This document shows positions 48,119 through 59,106 of a DNA stretch of 64,000 bases, piece after piece. Each line of letters starts with the position of its first letter. The first letter of the stretch is position 1. The notes beneath the pieces were generated by a model that ran no database searches, was not told the origin of the DNA, and worked only from the letters and a program-made list of their open reading frames with translations. This DNA comes from Arthrobotrys musiformis. Lineage: Eukaryota > Ascomycota > Orbiliomycetes > Orbiliales > Orbiliaceae. The stretch lies in contig JAVHJL010000002.1 in NCBI GenBank assembly GCA_036971715.1, positions 2,140,501-2,204,500 on the forward strand, read 5' to 3'. Made by a program: the position numbers and the translations under genes.

Positions 48119-48395
48119 CTAGATAAGTACTCTCTATATACTGTAGATGGTATATTATATTGTATGGAGGGGCGGTGCTCGGACTGGGACGGGATCCAAT
48201 CCACTCGAGCATCATTGACGTTATAACTATAATTGTATCGATCGAGCAAATTCCCTCGCGGCACCGCGGATTACCCGGCTGGGCAGTTCTGCATCCAATT
48301 TGGGAAAGTTTACTCTTCGAAATACCAGACTCTACGAGCAATACAATACAATTGAATACTATCGATAAGCCTGTAGATACCGGCATCGATATAAG
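48119..48395. promoter_or_regulatory. Divergent promoter, CRAL-TRIO gene and the helical protein gene
   Basis: 277 bp between the proposed outward starts, with TATATTAT and GATATAAG-like AT segments but no site I can name. If the CRAL-TRIO gene starts at 47065 instead, the spacer would be 1.3 kb. Confidence 0.45.
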
Positions 48396-49060
48396 ATGCA
48401 GGAGGAGGGGAAGAGAGACCGCCCGCCGGCATTCAACATCTCCCAGCTGCCGCCCGACGTGGCTGACGAACTGGCCGTGTTCCTCCGCTCGCACACCGCC
48501 CAGTCGCACGTACGTCTTCTATTTCTATATATATGGACAGAGGGGTGTAGGTGGGTATCAATGATAAGCAAGGCTAACTGGTTGAGAATATTGTATAAAA
48601 TGCAGGACAGCTTCTACTCCACCAAGCTGGCCTCTTACACCACCGCGAACGTGGCCCACAAGGACGACCTGCAGGACATCCAGGCCCAGGTCTCCAACGT
48701 CATCGAACCCACCGCTGACGCCCTGATCCCCGTCGCCGCCGAGTTGAAGACCACGTTCGAGCAGATCGATCGGTTGGAGGTATATATTATAATTTATATC
48801 GTTCGTATATTTATATATATATATACTAATGGCAAATGTTTACGCAGCACCTGCTGGCCCAGGTGATAGCCCCACAGATCAAAGACCTCTCCGCAAAACT
48901 GGACAAGACCGAACAACTGGTCCGGTGGGAGGAGAGAACCATCAACCAGGGCAGACGGGTCGAGCTCTGGAAGGGCGTCGATATGGGTGATAAATCCCAG
49001 AGGAGGATATTTAGATCATCCGATCACTTCGATCAGGATGGGAGGCTGAAAGATGTTTGA
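48396..49060 (+). CDS. Small helical coiled-coil protein, family not recognised
   Basis: Three exons (48396-48509, 48606-48779, 48848-49060) join in frame into 166 residues. The N-terminus has FNISQLPPDVADELAVFL; the middle is one long amphipathic stretch (LQDIQAQVSNVIEPTADALI, then LKTTFEQIDRLEHLLAQVI and IKDLSAKLDKTEQLV) that should form a coiled coil; the tail is charged (RRIFRSSDHFDQDGRLKDV). Size and shape recall small subunits of coiled-coil assemblies such as BLOC-1/BORC or DASH, but I do not recognise any of these motifs and make no assignment. Splice sites are canonical and codon use is like its neighbours, so the gene is very probably real. Confidence 0.75.
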
Positions 49061-49276
49061 TATAAATTCGATAACAATGAAAAATAGTATCTTTTGGAAC
49101 GCCGTGTCTATCGTATATCTTACAATCGTCGGTATATGGTACATATTCCCTCCCCTCCCTCCAAAGCAAACCAAATCGCTGAATCTGATACTCCCATGGG
49201 CCCCAAGGTATCCCCTTTCATAAAAGACTGCTTATATCTTATATCGCCAAATATTATAAATACTTGAATACGTCGA
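49061..49276. other. Convergent 3' ends of the helical protein and RSA3
   Basis: A 216-base spacer, AT-rich, with no further feature. Confidence 0.5.
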
Positions 49277-50397
49277 TCACTGGGCAACGACCACCGCCAT
49301 CTCATCCTCTCCAAACCCCTTCACCCCTCCCCTCAACGCCCTCACCAGCACCGGCAAACTCCTGTCCGTGAAGTCCTTACTCTGCCTGACGGAATTCAGA
49401 TCCTCGCCGAACTCCTCCGTCAGCCGTTTCATGTAGTACTCTTCGAACTGCTTTTCCGTCTGAGAGGTTGTTATCGAGCGGAGCTGGGGGGGTATGGATG
49501 GTGTTGAGGTTGTAGACGGGGCGGGCTTTTGCACTTTCGGTTTCGATGATGGTTCTTCGGTGTCGCTGTCGGATGAAGCTGAAGCTGACTCCGAGTCGTC
49601 TTCGTCTGAGCTATCTGAGGAGGAAGTGGAAGGAGCGGAAGGAGCATTCGCCATTTCAGCATCCGATGAATCTGAGTTATCTGATTCCGATTCTGAGACT
49701 GGAGCCGTGACCTGCTTGTTTTTTATAAAAAATAAAATTAGCTTAGATCCCTCCCTCTTTCTCTCCATAAAACTTGCATTCCATGCGAATCAAAGGCGGT
49801 CGTTTCATTTCACTATCATCAAAAGAAAGAAAAAAAGGGAACCCCTTACCTTCACCTTCTTCACCGGTGCCTTCTTAACCTCAACTTCCTCTTCGCTGCT
49901 GTCGTCGCTACTATCACCGTCCTCATCGCTGCTATCGCTGCTACTCTCCGAGCTCGAAACTAGTTGATTGGTCAGCTTGTTAACTTGACGTTACATTTTC
50001 TTTTGTATGGGTTTAATTTTTTTCAAGCACAGCCCGTGAATCAACGTAAGCTTTAATTTCCCCGGACTTCTTCACTCCCTCACAATCAGAATTTTCCGTT
50101 GATGGGAAAGGGAAGGCTTGGCTGGAAATTAAAGAACGCCTTTTTTTTCATCACCCCCCTCTCTCCCGCGATCGAAGGGATCGGATGGAGTTTGATTGTT
50201 TGATTGTTTCGAAGGTAATGGGCTTTAAATAGATGTAGGTTTGGGTAAATTAACGTACCCTCGGTCCTGGCTTTTCTTCGCCGTCGATTGCGTTTTACAC
50301 CCGCTGGTTGTTTCTGGGTTACATTTGTACTTCTTTGCTTTGAGAGGGGGCTGGAGTTGAAGCCTGGTTTTGTGGGTTTGATGGATCGCGGCGGCAT
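49277..50397 (-). CDS. RSA3: Ribosome assembly protein 3 (Rsa3)
   Basis: Nucleolar factor of early 60S assembly, part of the Dbp6 complex in yeast. Exons 50397-50259, 49959-49850 and 49711-49277 give 227 residues (yeast Rsa3 220). The N-terminus is basic (KRNRRRRKART), the middle a Ser/Glu/Asp-rich low-complexity zone of SSDEDG-like units, and the C-terminus the Rsa3 domain, EEYYMKRLTEEFGEDLNSVR followed by DFTDRSLPVLVRALRGG. The exon 1 donor splits a Val codon. Exon 3 starts with the VTAPVSESES repeat zone. It lies 216 bases from the helical-protein gene, tail to tail. Confidence 0.87.
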
Positions 50398-51169
50398 TGC
50401 TGTTGTCGATGGTGGTATGGATGGGTAGAGATTTTTTTGGGGGGAAGAAGGGTTATGCGATTTAGTTGTAGCCGATTGCGCGCGGTTGGTCTTTTTTTTC
50501 GCGCGAAGGTTAATGCAGGTTGGAACTAGTTTACTGGGGGTTAAAGGTATGGTATTGAGGACATCAGAAGTAGTTGCTACTACGATTGTTCATACTACGC
50601 TATGAAAAGTAAATAAAAGTCAAGAAGAGAAAGTTAGAAAGAAAAAAAAAACAAAATGAAAAAAAGAAGGTATCAAAAAAATAAACAAATGAAGAAGAAA
50701 GAAAAAAAAAAAACGCTATAAAAGTTCTTTTGATATGCGAAAATGCCATATGCAAAAGTCAAGCCAAAACACAAACTCAAAAAAATGAATGACGCCTTGC
50801 CAATGGAAGGGAAGTGAGAAAGAAGGTAATATACAGGAAAAAAGAGAGAAGAGAGACCGGCTGTTTTTTGTACTGAACAAAAAGTCAAATTAGTTATTTT
50901 TGTTTTGTATAATAGCATTACAAATATGTTATTTCCAGGTTCTCTTCTTCTTGTCTTTTTTGTCTGGATTAGGGTCCCTTTTTATGAAATACTCGGGAGA
51001 AAGCTAACCGGACAATGTTGCTGTATGCATTCTTTCTGCTGGGTCTTGTCTTCTCTTCTCGTGAAACACTAAAGCACCCCGGTTCCCAAATTCACAAAAA
51101 CAAATGAAAAAAAAAGCGAAACAAATAAAACATGCGCTCTATATGTCTACCCGTTCTTTGTACATCCGT
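50398..51169. other. RSA3 promoter and GH72 gene 3' UTR
   Basis: 772 bases. The RSA3-proximal part is mixed; 50590-50720 is A-rich with repeated AAGAAAGAAAAA; 50900-51169 is T/A mixed 3' UTR of the glucanosyltransferase gene. No gene is seen. Confidence 0.55.
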
Positions 51170-52919
51170 TTACAACATCATCATTCCCATACCGAGGAAG
51201 GAGGCAACGAGAACGACCAAGGTGCTGAAACCGGCTGGAGGAGTAAGGCAGGCGCCGGCGTTGGCGGAATCGCTGGTGGAGCTGGACTTTCCGCTGGAGG
51301 TGGTGGTGGATCCGAGAGTCTTACCGCCAGTGCCACCGGCGGCCTCGACCTTCTTCTCGCAGGTGGAGTTGAGGGATGTTGGGGTGGCAATGGTGGCTTG
51401 ACGGTCGAAGTCGCAGGCGGTTTCAGCGTTGTTCTGGGACTTGTAGTATTGGGTAAGAGCCCATCCGAGACGGATTTCGGAATCGCACATGGAGTAGGAT
51501 CCGTAGACACCGTTGGCACCGTCGGTAGCGATACCGTCGCAACCGCCTTCACCGAGCTGTTTGCAGATGTAGGCGAAGATGTCGGCGTACTTCTTCTCAG
51601 CGAGGTTGGCAGCTGGGACACAGGTCAATTGGGAGCGGAGACACTCGCAGGTATCCTGGTCTGGGGTTGGTGGGAGGATGCTGGAGGCCTTCCAGGTTTC
51701 GGTTTGGGCTGGGCAAGAGCGGGCCTTGGTGTTGGCTGGGGTGTAGGAGCTCATCTTGACGCCCTTGGGGCTGATGCTGTCGAGCTGGCTTTCGAGGGCG
51801 TTGAAGTCAGAGAGCTTGGTAGCCTTTCCAGCCTTGTCAACCTTTACGAGACCGTAGTTGTTGGCTTCCTGGAAGTACATGTAGACGATACCACCGGAGA
51901 AGACAGGGGACATGACGTCGCCGTAGAGGGCTTGGACTTCAGTGAATTTACGGGGGGAAGGCTCGTTGCAACCGTATTCGGCGAAGAAGACGGGGACATT
52001 GTAGTCTTCGTATTCCTCGGTTCTCTTGTCCCATCCGGAGATCTTGAGGGAAGATTGACCGCACCAAGAGTAGATGTTGTATCCCCAGAAGTCAACGGAG
52101 TCCGAGGCATCTCCGCAGTTGAAGTAGTCGGCAAGTTGGTCACGGACGTACTCATCATCGTTGGTGGCATAACCGACTGGGATTTCACGGTACTTCTTCT
52201 CCTTGATGTATGCCTTCATATCTCTGACGGAAGCCTTGACGAAGGGGGAAGCATTGGTGTTGCTCTTGTTATTTGTGACTTCGTTACCGGCGAAGAAACC
52301 CATGACGTTGTCATACTTTTGGAGCTTATCGATGACAGCGGTGTATCGCTCGTACAGGTGGTGATCCCATACTGGAGCGTCACGGTTGACGGACAAGCCG
52401 GGCTCGGACAAGTCGGCAATAACGTAGATGCCAGCATCGCTGAGCAACTTCATGCAAGCATCTTGCGACTTTGTGGTGTCGATGGCATAGACACGGATCA
52501 CGTTGGTGTGAAGGGCCTCAAGAAGAGGGACATCACGCTTGCAGGATTCGATGTCGGTGAGAGGGTCGACGAACTGTTGGCCGGCTGGGAGGTCGGAAGC
52601 ATCGACGAGGGAAAGATCTGTTTGGTATGCGACACCATTCATGAAACTATACGGTTGAGGTAATTAGATTAGCGGCTGAGGATCCACAATAACATTCGAT
52701 TGATGCAGGTAATATGCGAAGAGTGCAGGGGTGTGTTGCGGTGTAGTGTGATGTGTGGTGGAAGGGTCGTGTAACATACAATTGTTCGCCAGAGTTCTTG
52801 TGGAAGAATTTGGAACCCTTGATGACAATAGGGTCGGTGGCAGCACGCTTCTTGAAGGCAGCAGCAGATACGCTGCTTACCAGACCGAGTGCAGCAACAG
52901 CTGCAGATGTGAACTTCAT
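51170..52919 (-). CDS. GAS1: GH72 beta-1,3-glucanosyltransferase (Gas1/Gel family) with X8 domain and GPI signal
   Basis: Cell-wall enzyme that cuts and re-joins beta-1,3-glucan chains, lengthening them outside the membrane. Two exons (52919-52780, 52646-51170) give 538 residues. A signal peptide (MKFTSAAVAALGLVSSVSA) ends before AAFKKR, a Kex2-like site. GH72 catalytic residues are Glu169 (FFAGNEVTN, acid/base) and Glu270 (FFAEYGCNE, nucleophile). The X8/CBM43 cysteine module runs through CECLRSQLTC and CKQLGEGGCDGIATDG. A Ser-rich stretch, small residues near SANAGACL and a hydrophobic tail (FSTLVVLVASFLGMGMMML) form a GPI signal. The intron splits SGEQFFMNGVAYQ, which fixed the sites. The symbol is a family name; Gel and Phr are also in use. 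It lies head to head with FKS1. Confidence 0.95.
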
Positions 52920-53722
52920 CTCGACGGTCTAGAAATTGAAAAGAAACGATCGGCTTTGTTTTGGCTTATTGGTTTGTGTATAGCGATTCGTAGAAATTGG
53001 TTGAAGGCTGTGTAACGAGCGAAGCTGAAGGGAAACAATAACAAATAGACACAAAGTCGAAGAAAAGGAAGATGAAGAATGAAGAATAAAAATAAAATAA
53101 AATAAAAAAAGTTCAACGAATGTCTGGTTTAGAGAGTGTATAGAAAATAAAGAAAGGAAGGAAGGAAGATGAAGACAGTAATATAGCGTAGGTTTAGAGT
53201 AGGACCATCGAGAAAGAAAGGAAGAAAAAAAGAAGTGTCAAATATGTCAAACGAACGAGAGCGAACGAGAAGGGTTTTGTGTTCGAGCCAAGTCGTTCCA
53301 AAGCGTTTAAAAAGGGAAAAAAGGGGAAGTTTGAGATGGCTATTTGGTGCCATTTGGGGTCATTTTTCGGGGGGCTGTGTGAGACGCCTGGCCCACGCTT
53401 GTCCTTCTTGTCCACCACTCTCGCTGCCTCCAACCTTCCTCCAAGCAGCGCTGGGCCTAATCTCGCAGGTCTTCGCAGGGTAGTCACAAGCATCTGGGCC
53501 TCATTATCAAGATACTTGGGGATACTTGGGGTTGCATCTCCCCGTATGTTATTCGTCCAACCGTCGGGTCGATCGAGATGTTCATTGCAGGTGCTTCATC
53601 TAAACTTTTCCTTCTTAAATTTTGTCTTTAAACTTCTTCCTTTCTTCATCATATCATATGCTTGGGTAATTTATTGTCGGTCATGTCACAGGCATGGCAG
53701 AGGATTGACAGGACCAGAATGG

Positions 53723-53752
53723 CCATGCCATGCCATGCCATGCCATGCTATG
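53723..53752 (+). repeat. CCATG pentamer array
   Basis: Five perfect CCATG units followed by CTATG; a second GGCCATGCATGCCATGG copy lies at 53756-53771, and TATGC units recur at 54218-54238. CCATGGCATGG at 58386-58396 is a related sequence at the far end of the spacer. Confidence 0.85.
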
Positions 53753-54973
53753 TAGGCCATGCATGCCATGGTCGTGGTCGTGGTGATCGATCATGACTAC
53801 ATTGTAACCGGTACCATCGCCACCGCACTGCACCACCCACGTTGCAATTGGATGCATATGCTCTACTGTGTCTGTGCCGAGGAGGTAATGCGAGTACTAA
53901 CCAGTACGTATACTATACTATGCTATATACGTCCACACCGACGTTGTAGAGGAGGGTGGTATTGTAGACTGCAACTTGATCATCGATATCCAAATATATC
54001 CTCCCTCCGAGCTCTTAAATATTTAAATGTTCATGCGAGTCGTGCCTGGGCCTGTCAGGTACATACATATAGACGTATGTGGCCATGGGTACAGACAGGT
54101 ACCGATTTCCAGGAATTCTAGACATTCATATGATCGTTCATTCCATCATCGAGAATCTGTGACATCCATGCAATAACTATATCCTAAATCTCCATCTCCG
54201 GCTATTAAAGCTCTGGTATGTTATGCTATGCTATGCCAATCATGCACATCAGCATCATCTCTCAAACCTGTTCCTGGCAGGTACTCACAAGTTCCTGTAG
54301 CAAAATCGCAATTGCCCAATGACAATCCTCCATCCAGAAAGGCTCGAAAAAGAAAAGAAAAACGGAAAAACGAACGGAGGGTGGGAAAAAAAGGGGGAGA
54401 CACCACCAACTACTTTGGGCATAGACCATGTCACAGAAGCATTCGGAGAGATTCTCTCACACTTCATCGGCGCGCATGTTTCGTATCACATTAACAGCCA
54501 ATCGGTCCGGATCGATATCTCTGCCTCTGTTTCCTCGCTTCAATTCGCCTTTCCTACCTTTTAGTTAGAAAAAAAATAACTATTTTCCCTTGACGGGCGG
54601 CTATGCAAGGCAGCTCGAGCGATCGATGGCGATGTATCGATATTTGTCTTGGTCGAAACCTGTCGGGTTCCAAGAGAAACAACAACCTGCTCAACACATG
54701 ATATCCTTTCTTCAGGTTATACTCTCAATATGTCCACACATCTGCTAATTAACTTTTTTCTTTTTCTTTTAATTTTCCTTTCTTTTCTTCTTCCAAGGAC
54801 GAATTCAAGATTCAGAATTTTTGACGACATGCGAGATTACACACAGCCGAGGGGATTCCCTTCGTTACTACCTATTCTAGCGTCTCATTCAACCCAAAAT
54901 ACCGGGAATACCTGGCCTCTCCGCAAGAAATATGCGTCTTAAGAGCTTCCCCGTCGGTATCGACGTAATGCAT

Positions 54974-55189
54974 CTAACTAACCAAAATGTCGTCGTCGAC
55001 GACGGCTGGCGGCATGTCGAACACTTCGTTTCGATCGCTTCGATTCAAAACACCTTCTTCCTTGATAAGCACCCATGTCGGAGTATAAATTAAAAACGCA
55101 TCGACTGCATGCATATCGGTGACTAGAGGTGCATGGGAAACGGTCCAATAGCCTATCATTCGCTCCATTCTGCGCGTGCTGGGGCTCAT
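54974..55189 (-). pseudogene. Coding-like open frame with ATG, 71 codons
   Basis: Starts at a real ATG and reads MSPSTRRMERMIGYWTVSHA, then VDAFLIYTPTWVLIKEEGVL and FDMPPAVVDDDIL before the stop. Amino-acid use looks like a real protein and not like the surrounding low-complexity DNA. No family recognised. With the island at 55496-55666 it could be the remains of one minus-strand gene, since stops interrupt all frames between them. Confidence 0.3.
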
Positions 55190-55495
55190 GATTGACGTCG
55201 TTAAGTTCGAATTTTCGAAATTTCTTCACACACCTTTTGGTGGTCGACATGTACGCGAAATCGGGTAGGAAAAGTTTTCCATTTGCAATACACCCGGGAT
55301 GTCGTCTGTGCATGCCGTCAAGTCAAAAAAGCTTGCTTTCCAAGGCCTTGATCTGAAGAAGGCCTCTGTGCTTTTTTGTCCGACTCGCGAGGTTCAAATT
55401 TCCAAGAGACAACGGTACAGTGACGCCACACACACTAACAAACCCGCAGCAAGGTTATTATCGTGTGTAAAGCGAAGAGGGAAAAAAAATGTGTT

Positions 55496-55666
55496 CTATT
55501 TTTGTCCTCTTTCCAACATCTCGTGGACCTCTTCGACGAAAGACGAGCCAGAAATGAAGGTTAATTTCGTGCCGTCTAGGGAAATCAATTCCAAACCGAT
55601 ACCACCCTCGTTCATAAAGTCCACACCATATTTACATAGCGCGGGCTTTTGACGTGAACCGGATCT
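55496..55666 (-). pseudogene. Coding-like open frame, 56 codons, probable C-terminus
   Basis: Open from a TGA to a TAG. The peptide KPALCKYGVDFMNEGGIGL, then ELISLDGTKLTFISGSSFVE and EVHEMLERGQK ends like a natural C-terminus. There is an internal ATG, but no acceptor or upstream exon I can support. Unrecognised; decayed gene, small gene exon or chance. Confidence 0.3.
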
Positions 55667-56107
55667 TCACTTATCCAGCACACTAGGTGGCAACGGACCA
55701 GGCCTTAACCGTCTAGAGCATGGTGTATCAAAATAGATTAATTGGTTAACGCCGGAGAAAAGAAACGGCACCTCGTTCTCTGCTGGGTTTTGTGCTGATG
55801 TGCTGTGCCATCAGCGGAATCTTCGATTAATCGATTGGGTGCAAGGGATCCGGTACATCCGCAGGCCTAAAGCCTTTTCTGGTAGACTTGCCCGTCTGGT
55901 ATTGATAAGGGGGCATTGGTCGAAAGCCTCAGGGGGATAGCTTCGCCCAGCTGCAAGAAGCGTCCTTCGAGACGTTTAAAAGTTTAGCTTCTTGCTGAGA
56001 AATGCTGCAGTGAATCCCCTGGGCTAGTTGGGATTTTATTTCAGAATCCGGACCGGAACGGGGGCTCCCAACAGAGCCAATAGTTCTCGCTCCGTCTGCT
56101 GCAGTAG

Positions 56108-56266
56108 TCTGTGATATCTCGAGAGCACGATGAGCTGTGGTATATGGCAGACAGCTTTGACAGTACTATAGCGCTGCTCGTAGTATTATTGCTTCTCCTT
56201 GCTGCGCTGGTGGGTGCGACCCCCATGGCCTCCACAAAGGAAGTAGACTTTCACACACGCGATTGA
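56108..56266 (+). other. Open frame with a hydrophobic segment behind a CAGTAG acceptor
   Basis: Right after an acceptor-like GCAGTAG the frame reads SVISREHDELWYMADSFDS, then a hydrophobic run TIALLVVLLLLLAALVGATP and VDFHTRD before TGA. The run is long enough for a membrane helix. No upstream exon with a matching donor was found; may be chance. Confidence 0.2.
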
Positions 56267-57776
56267 GGAAAAGGAAATAAAAAATTAAAGGAAAAAATTA
56301 TTCGTGCATCCTTTGGGCCCTTGTAGCTTTTCCCCTTTCCCAGCGACGGGGGTTAGTCGATTCCTGGTCTGGTTCGTGTGCCCAGAGCTTTGGTTACGAA
56401 AGCTCACCGTGCATGGACTCTCGCTCGCACCGTTCTTCCTTCCTCTCCTTCTTTTGCTCTTATTTCCACCTTCTTTTCCCTTCCTCAGCATCTCTTCTTT
56501 TCCCAGAATTCTCTCGTTTGACGGGAAGAAAAAACCAACAGCTTCTTCTTTTTTTCTTTCCCTTTCGCTATTTTCTTTTCTTTTACGTAGATCTTGTTTC
56601 GACATTCGCTTGGGTTGAGAGCCGTTCAATCGTTCCGGTCTCCTCTGTTTTCGCTGGATGCGTGGAGGAAAGGGGATTAGCCAACAGAAATAACCATTTC
56701 GACAACCTTTCCCTTCCCGCCCTTTTGCAGCATTCCGACCAAAGTTATAATTGTTCGTCGAAACTTATCGTCCATTCCTTTACTTTAAAAGATTTAACGC
56801 CAACGTTACAAACCTCACTATCTATAAGCAACTTGTTGCAGAACACCAAAAAATACACAATCGATCGTTATATACAGTTCAAGACGGCGCCTACGGCTGT
56901 GTCGAGCGCTGGGTTTAATAAAATAAACCATCAACACCAGTCAGCACTATTAATTGTCTTTAGGTAGGTGCTTACTTCTTTACTTTTGTATACTTTGATG
57001 CTTTGACGTATATCTCATTCTGAAACGCAGTATGTTGCGGCTCGCGTTTCCTTTACTACTTGCATCTTTCCCCCTTTAGTCCAATTCGTTCAAGTAGTTC
57101 AGTTCGGTCTGGGTATAGGATATACTTGCCCAGACGTCAGCTTGAATGGACAAATGCTTGTTTCTTCCATTTCTTCTTAGTTGTACAGAAGGTAAGGATT
57201 CTGTGTCGACTGGGGAGGAAGCTTCGAAGGAAGAAACCATGCCGTCCCACACCCCTCCCATGCATGTTCAAAGCTGTTTTTGTGGACAGAAGTGAACTGC
57301 ATGTTGGGTCTATCTATACTATACACCTACGTATACGTTGGATTTTGTGCAAGCAACTTGATTGTTATAACCACAATATGGTGATATCCGGCCCCCCAAA
57401 GCATGTCCCTTTTTCTTGGAAGCAAGCCTGCCACATTTTTTTCCCTTCAGTCCCTTTTCTTATTTTGGATTAGAGGTTATTGTTGATTGGGCAAGGTGAA
57501 ACCTGCTCCATTTTGTTGCGCTGGTTCGGTTGGAGCGTGTGGCTTATCCGCCCACCCAGCCGGCGGTAGCCTTCCATTTTGAAAGGAGGCAACCCCCAAG
57601 AACGAACAAAAATAGGAGTGTCTAGCCTGCTCTGGGAGCCCTTGCATTTTTTCGCTCTCAAGTCAAGTCGAAGCTCTGACGAAAGCTCCTGTTCGTTCGC
57701 TGTTTTACTTGGACGATATGGGACTTTAGATGCATACTTTTTTTTCTTCCCCTTCGTGCATGTTGCATCAGGCTCG

Positions 57777-57805
57777 TTTTTTTTTTTTTTTTTTTTTTTT
57801 TTTTT
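57777..57805 (+). repeat. T29 homopolymer in the FKS1 upstream region
   Basis: Longest homopolymer of the window, 29 T, followed by CTCTC; lies 1.3 kb before the FKS1 ATG. Confidence 0.9.
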
Positions 57806-58928
57806 CTCTCTTAGTCGAGTCTGTTCGCTCTTCCCTCCCTTGTTATCGTTAGCCGACTTCGAGACAGACAGTTAGAGGTCGACGAAGGTAGTCCCAAGTC
57901 CTTCTTAATTCTCTCCCCGTCCCCATCCCTTTCCCACCCATCTATCCTTCTTTCCCATCTTCTGCTGCTTCTGCTTCTATTTCTTTCCAACAATCACTAT
58001 CGAATTCTTATTCTCTGTCGACCAGAACATTATCATTTTTTGTTTCTTCTTTCCTTATTTTTCTCCATCAACAAAGTTTCAAGTTTGTAATAAACTCACA
58101 CTCCTTCCTGTTTGTACAACCTCCCTTCTCATCAGAGTTTTCTATTCTGTTCTGTTCTGTTACTTGTGTTCGTCTTCCGCCGTTTACCCCTTAAACGCAA
58201 AAGTGAGGGAACTGGTCCAAGCTTGAGGTTTGGGTTCGGGTTGAGTTGTGGTTGTTGTTGTTGCCTCGTCTACGGTCTACGGGTCCCCTTTCCCATAGCA
58301 TCGGGTGTGTTTGTTTACTGTAAACACCGGTACACACCGACACACACGCAGCACGTCTACCAGCACGTCTACTCCCATGCCAACTCCCATGGCATGGCCA
58401 TTTCCATGACCATGCCATCCATACCCCATCCCCATCCCAATCCCACTCCGACCCGGATCTAATAATAACACCCCATCAACACCCGTCCATCCCTCGGCTC
58501 TGGTCCAACACCAACCGAGAACAGGAGTCTCTCCATTCTTTTGCAACCTCATCCTTTCCCCTCTCCTCTCCTCCTCCCCCGCCATCACCATTTTTTTGAA
58601 ACTTCTCTCATATCTCGATTCGTCAGTTGAATTCATTGGTCGTTATCAAAAAGCTCCGACCTTGCATGCATCCATGCAGCTTCATTTTATTTACCAGTAA
58701 TGCTAACGACTTCATCGTTCTTCTTTTTTCGTCTTCCTTTAGGCAATAGCGTCCGTCGTTAAATTTACTGTGTATTAATACTGCAACTTCGACCCTTACT
58801 ACGACTTTACCACCGAATCCCGCTCCCGTTAGCCCCCGAAAAAGCGTGATCGATTAATCTTAATAGCACTTACGTATTGCCACGACCTTTTTCCTTCTTA
58901 TTTACTAGCCAACGCGAGCCTAATTGAG

Positions 58929-59069
58929 GTAAGACCAGAGAATCACCTCGCTATTGTCGATCTCCCTCCTCCCACGAGTTTCCCTCAACGTTCTCAATAT
59001 TTGTCGATTTTACTTGGGAAAGCAAAAAAAACCTCATAACGCTAACTGGCACTCTACCACACATCACAG
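58929..59069 (+). other. Probable 5' UTR intron of FKS1
   Basis: GAG|GTAAGA donor, CTAAC branch site at 59041-59045 and CACAG acceptor at 59069, 37 nt before the ATG. All three signals match the coding introns of this window; the size (141 nt) is somewhat above the local norm. Confidence 0.6.
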
Positions 59070-59106
59070 GGCGAATCGTCGCCTTCGAGCAGCTACCGCA
59101 TGAATC

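Larger units (their letters stand above)
52920..59106. other. 6.2 kb divergent spacer between the GH72 gene and FKS1
   Basis: Both flanking genes face outward, so this spacer contains both promoters and long leaders. I see CATGC pentamer arrays (53723-53752, 54218-54238), two coding-like minus-strand islands (54974-55189, 55496-55666), a plus-strand open frame with a hydrophobic run (56108-56266), T29 at 57777-57805, long pyrimidine-rich FKS1 leader sequence from about 57.7 kb, and a probable 5' UTR intron next to FKS1. No complete gene could be supported. Confidence 0.6.

Noticed and set aside
51104..52663. 519-codon antisense frame opposite the GH72 gene
   Set aside because: Gly/Val-rich shadow of a codon-biased gene with no domain of its own.
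54978..55313. 111-codon minus-strand frame MHRRHPGC... overlapping the 54974-55189 island
   Set aside because: Arg/Cys-rich composition of an out-of-frame shadow; the overlapping frame is the more protein-like.
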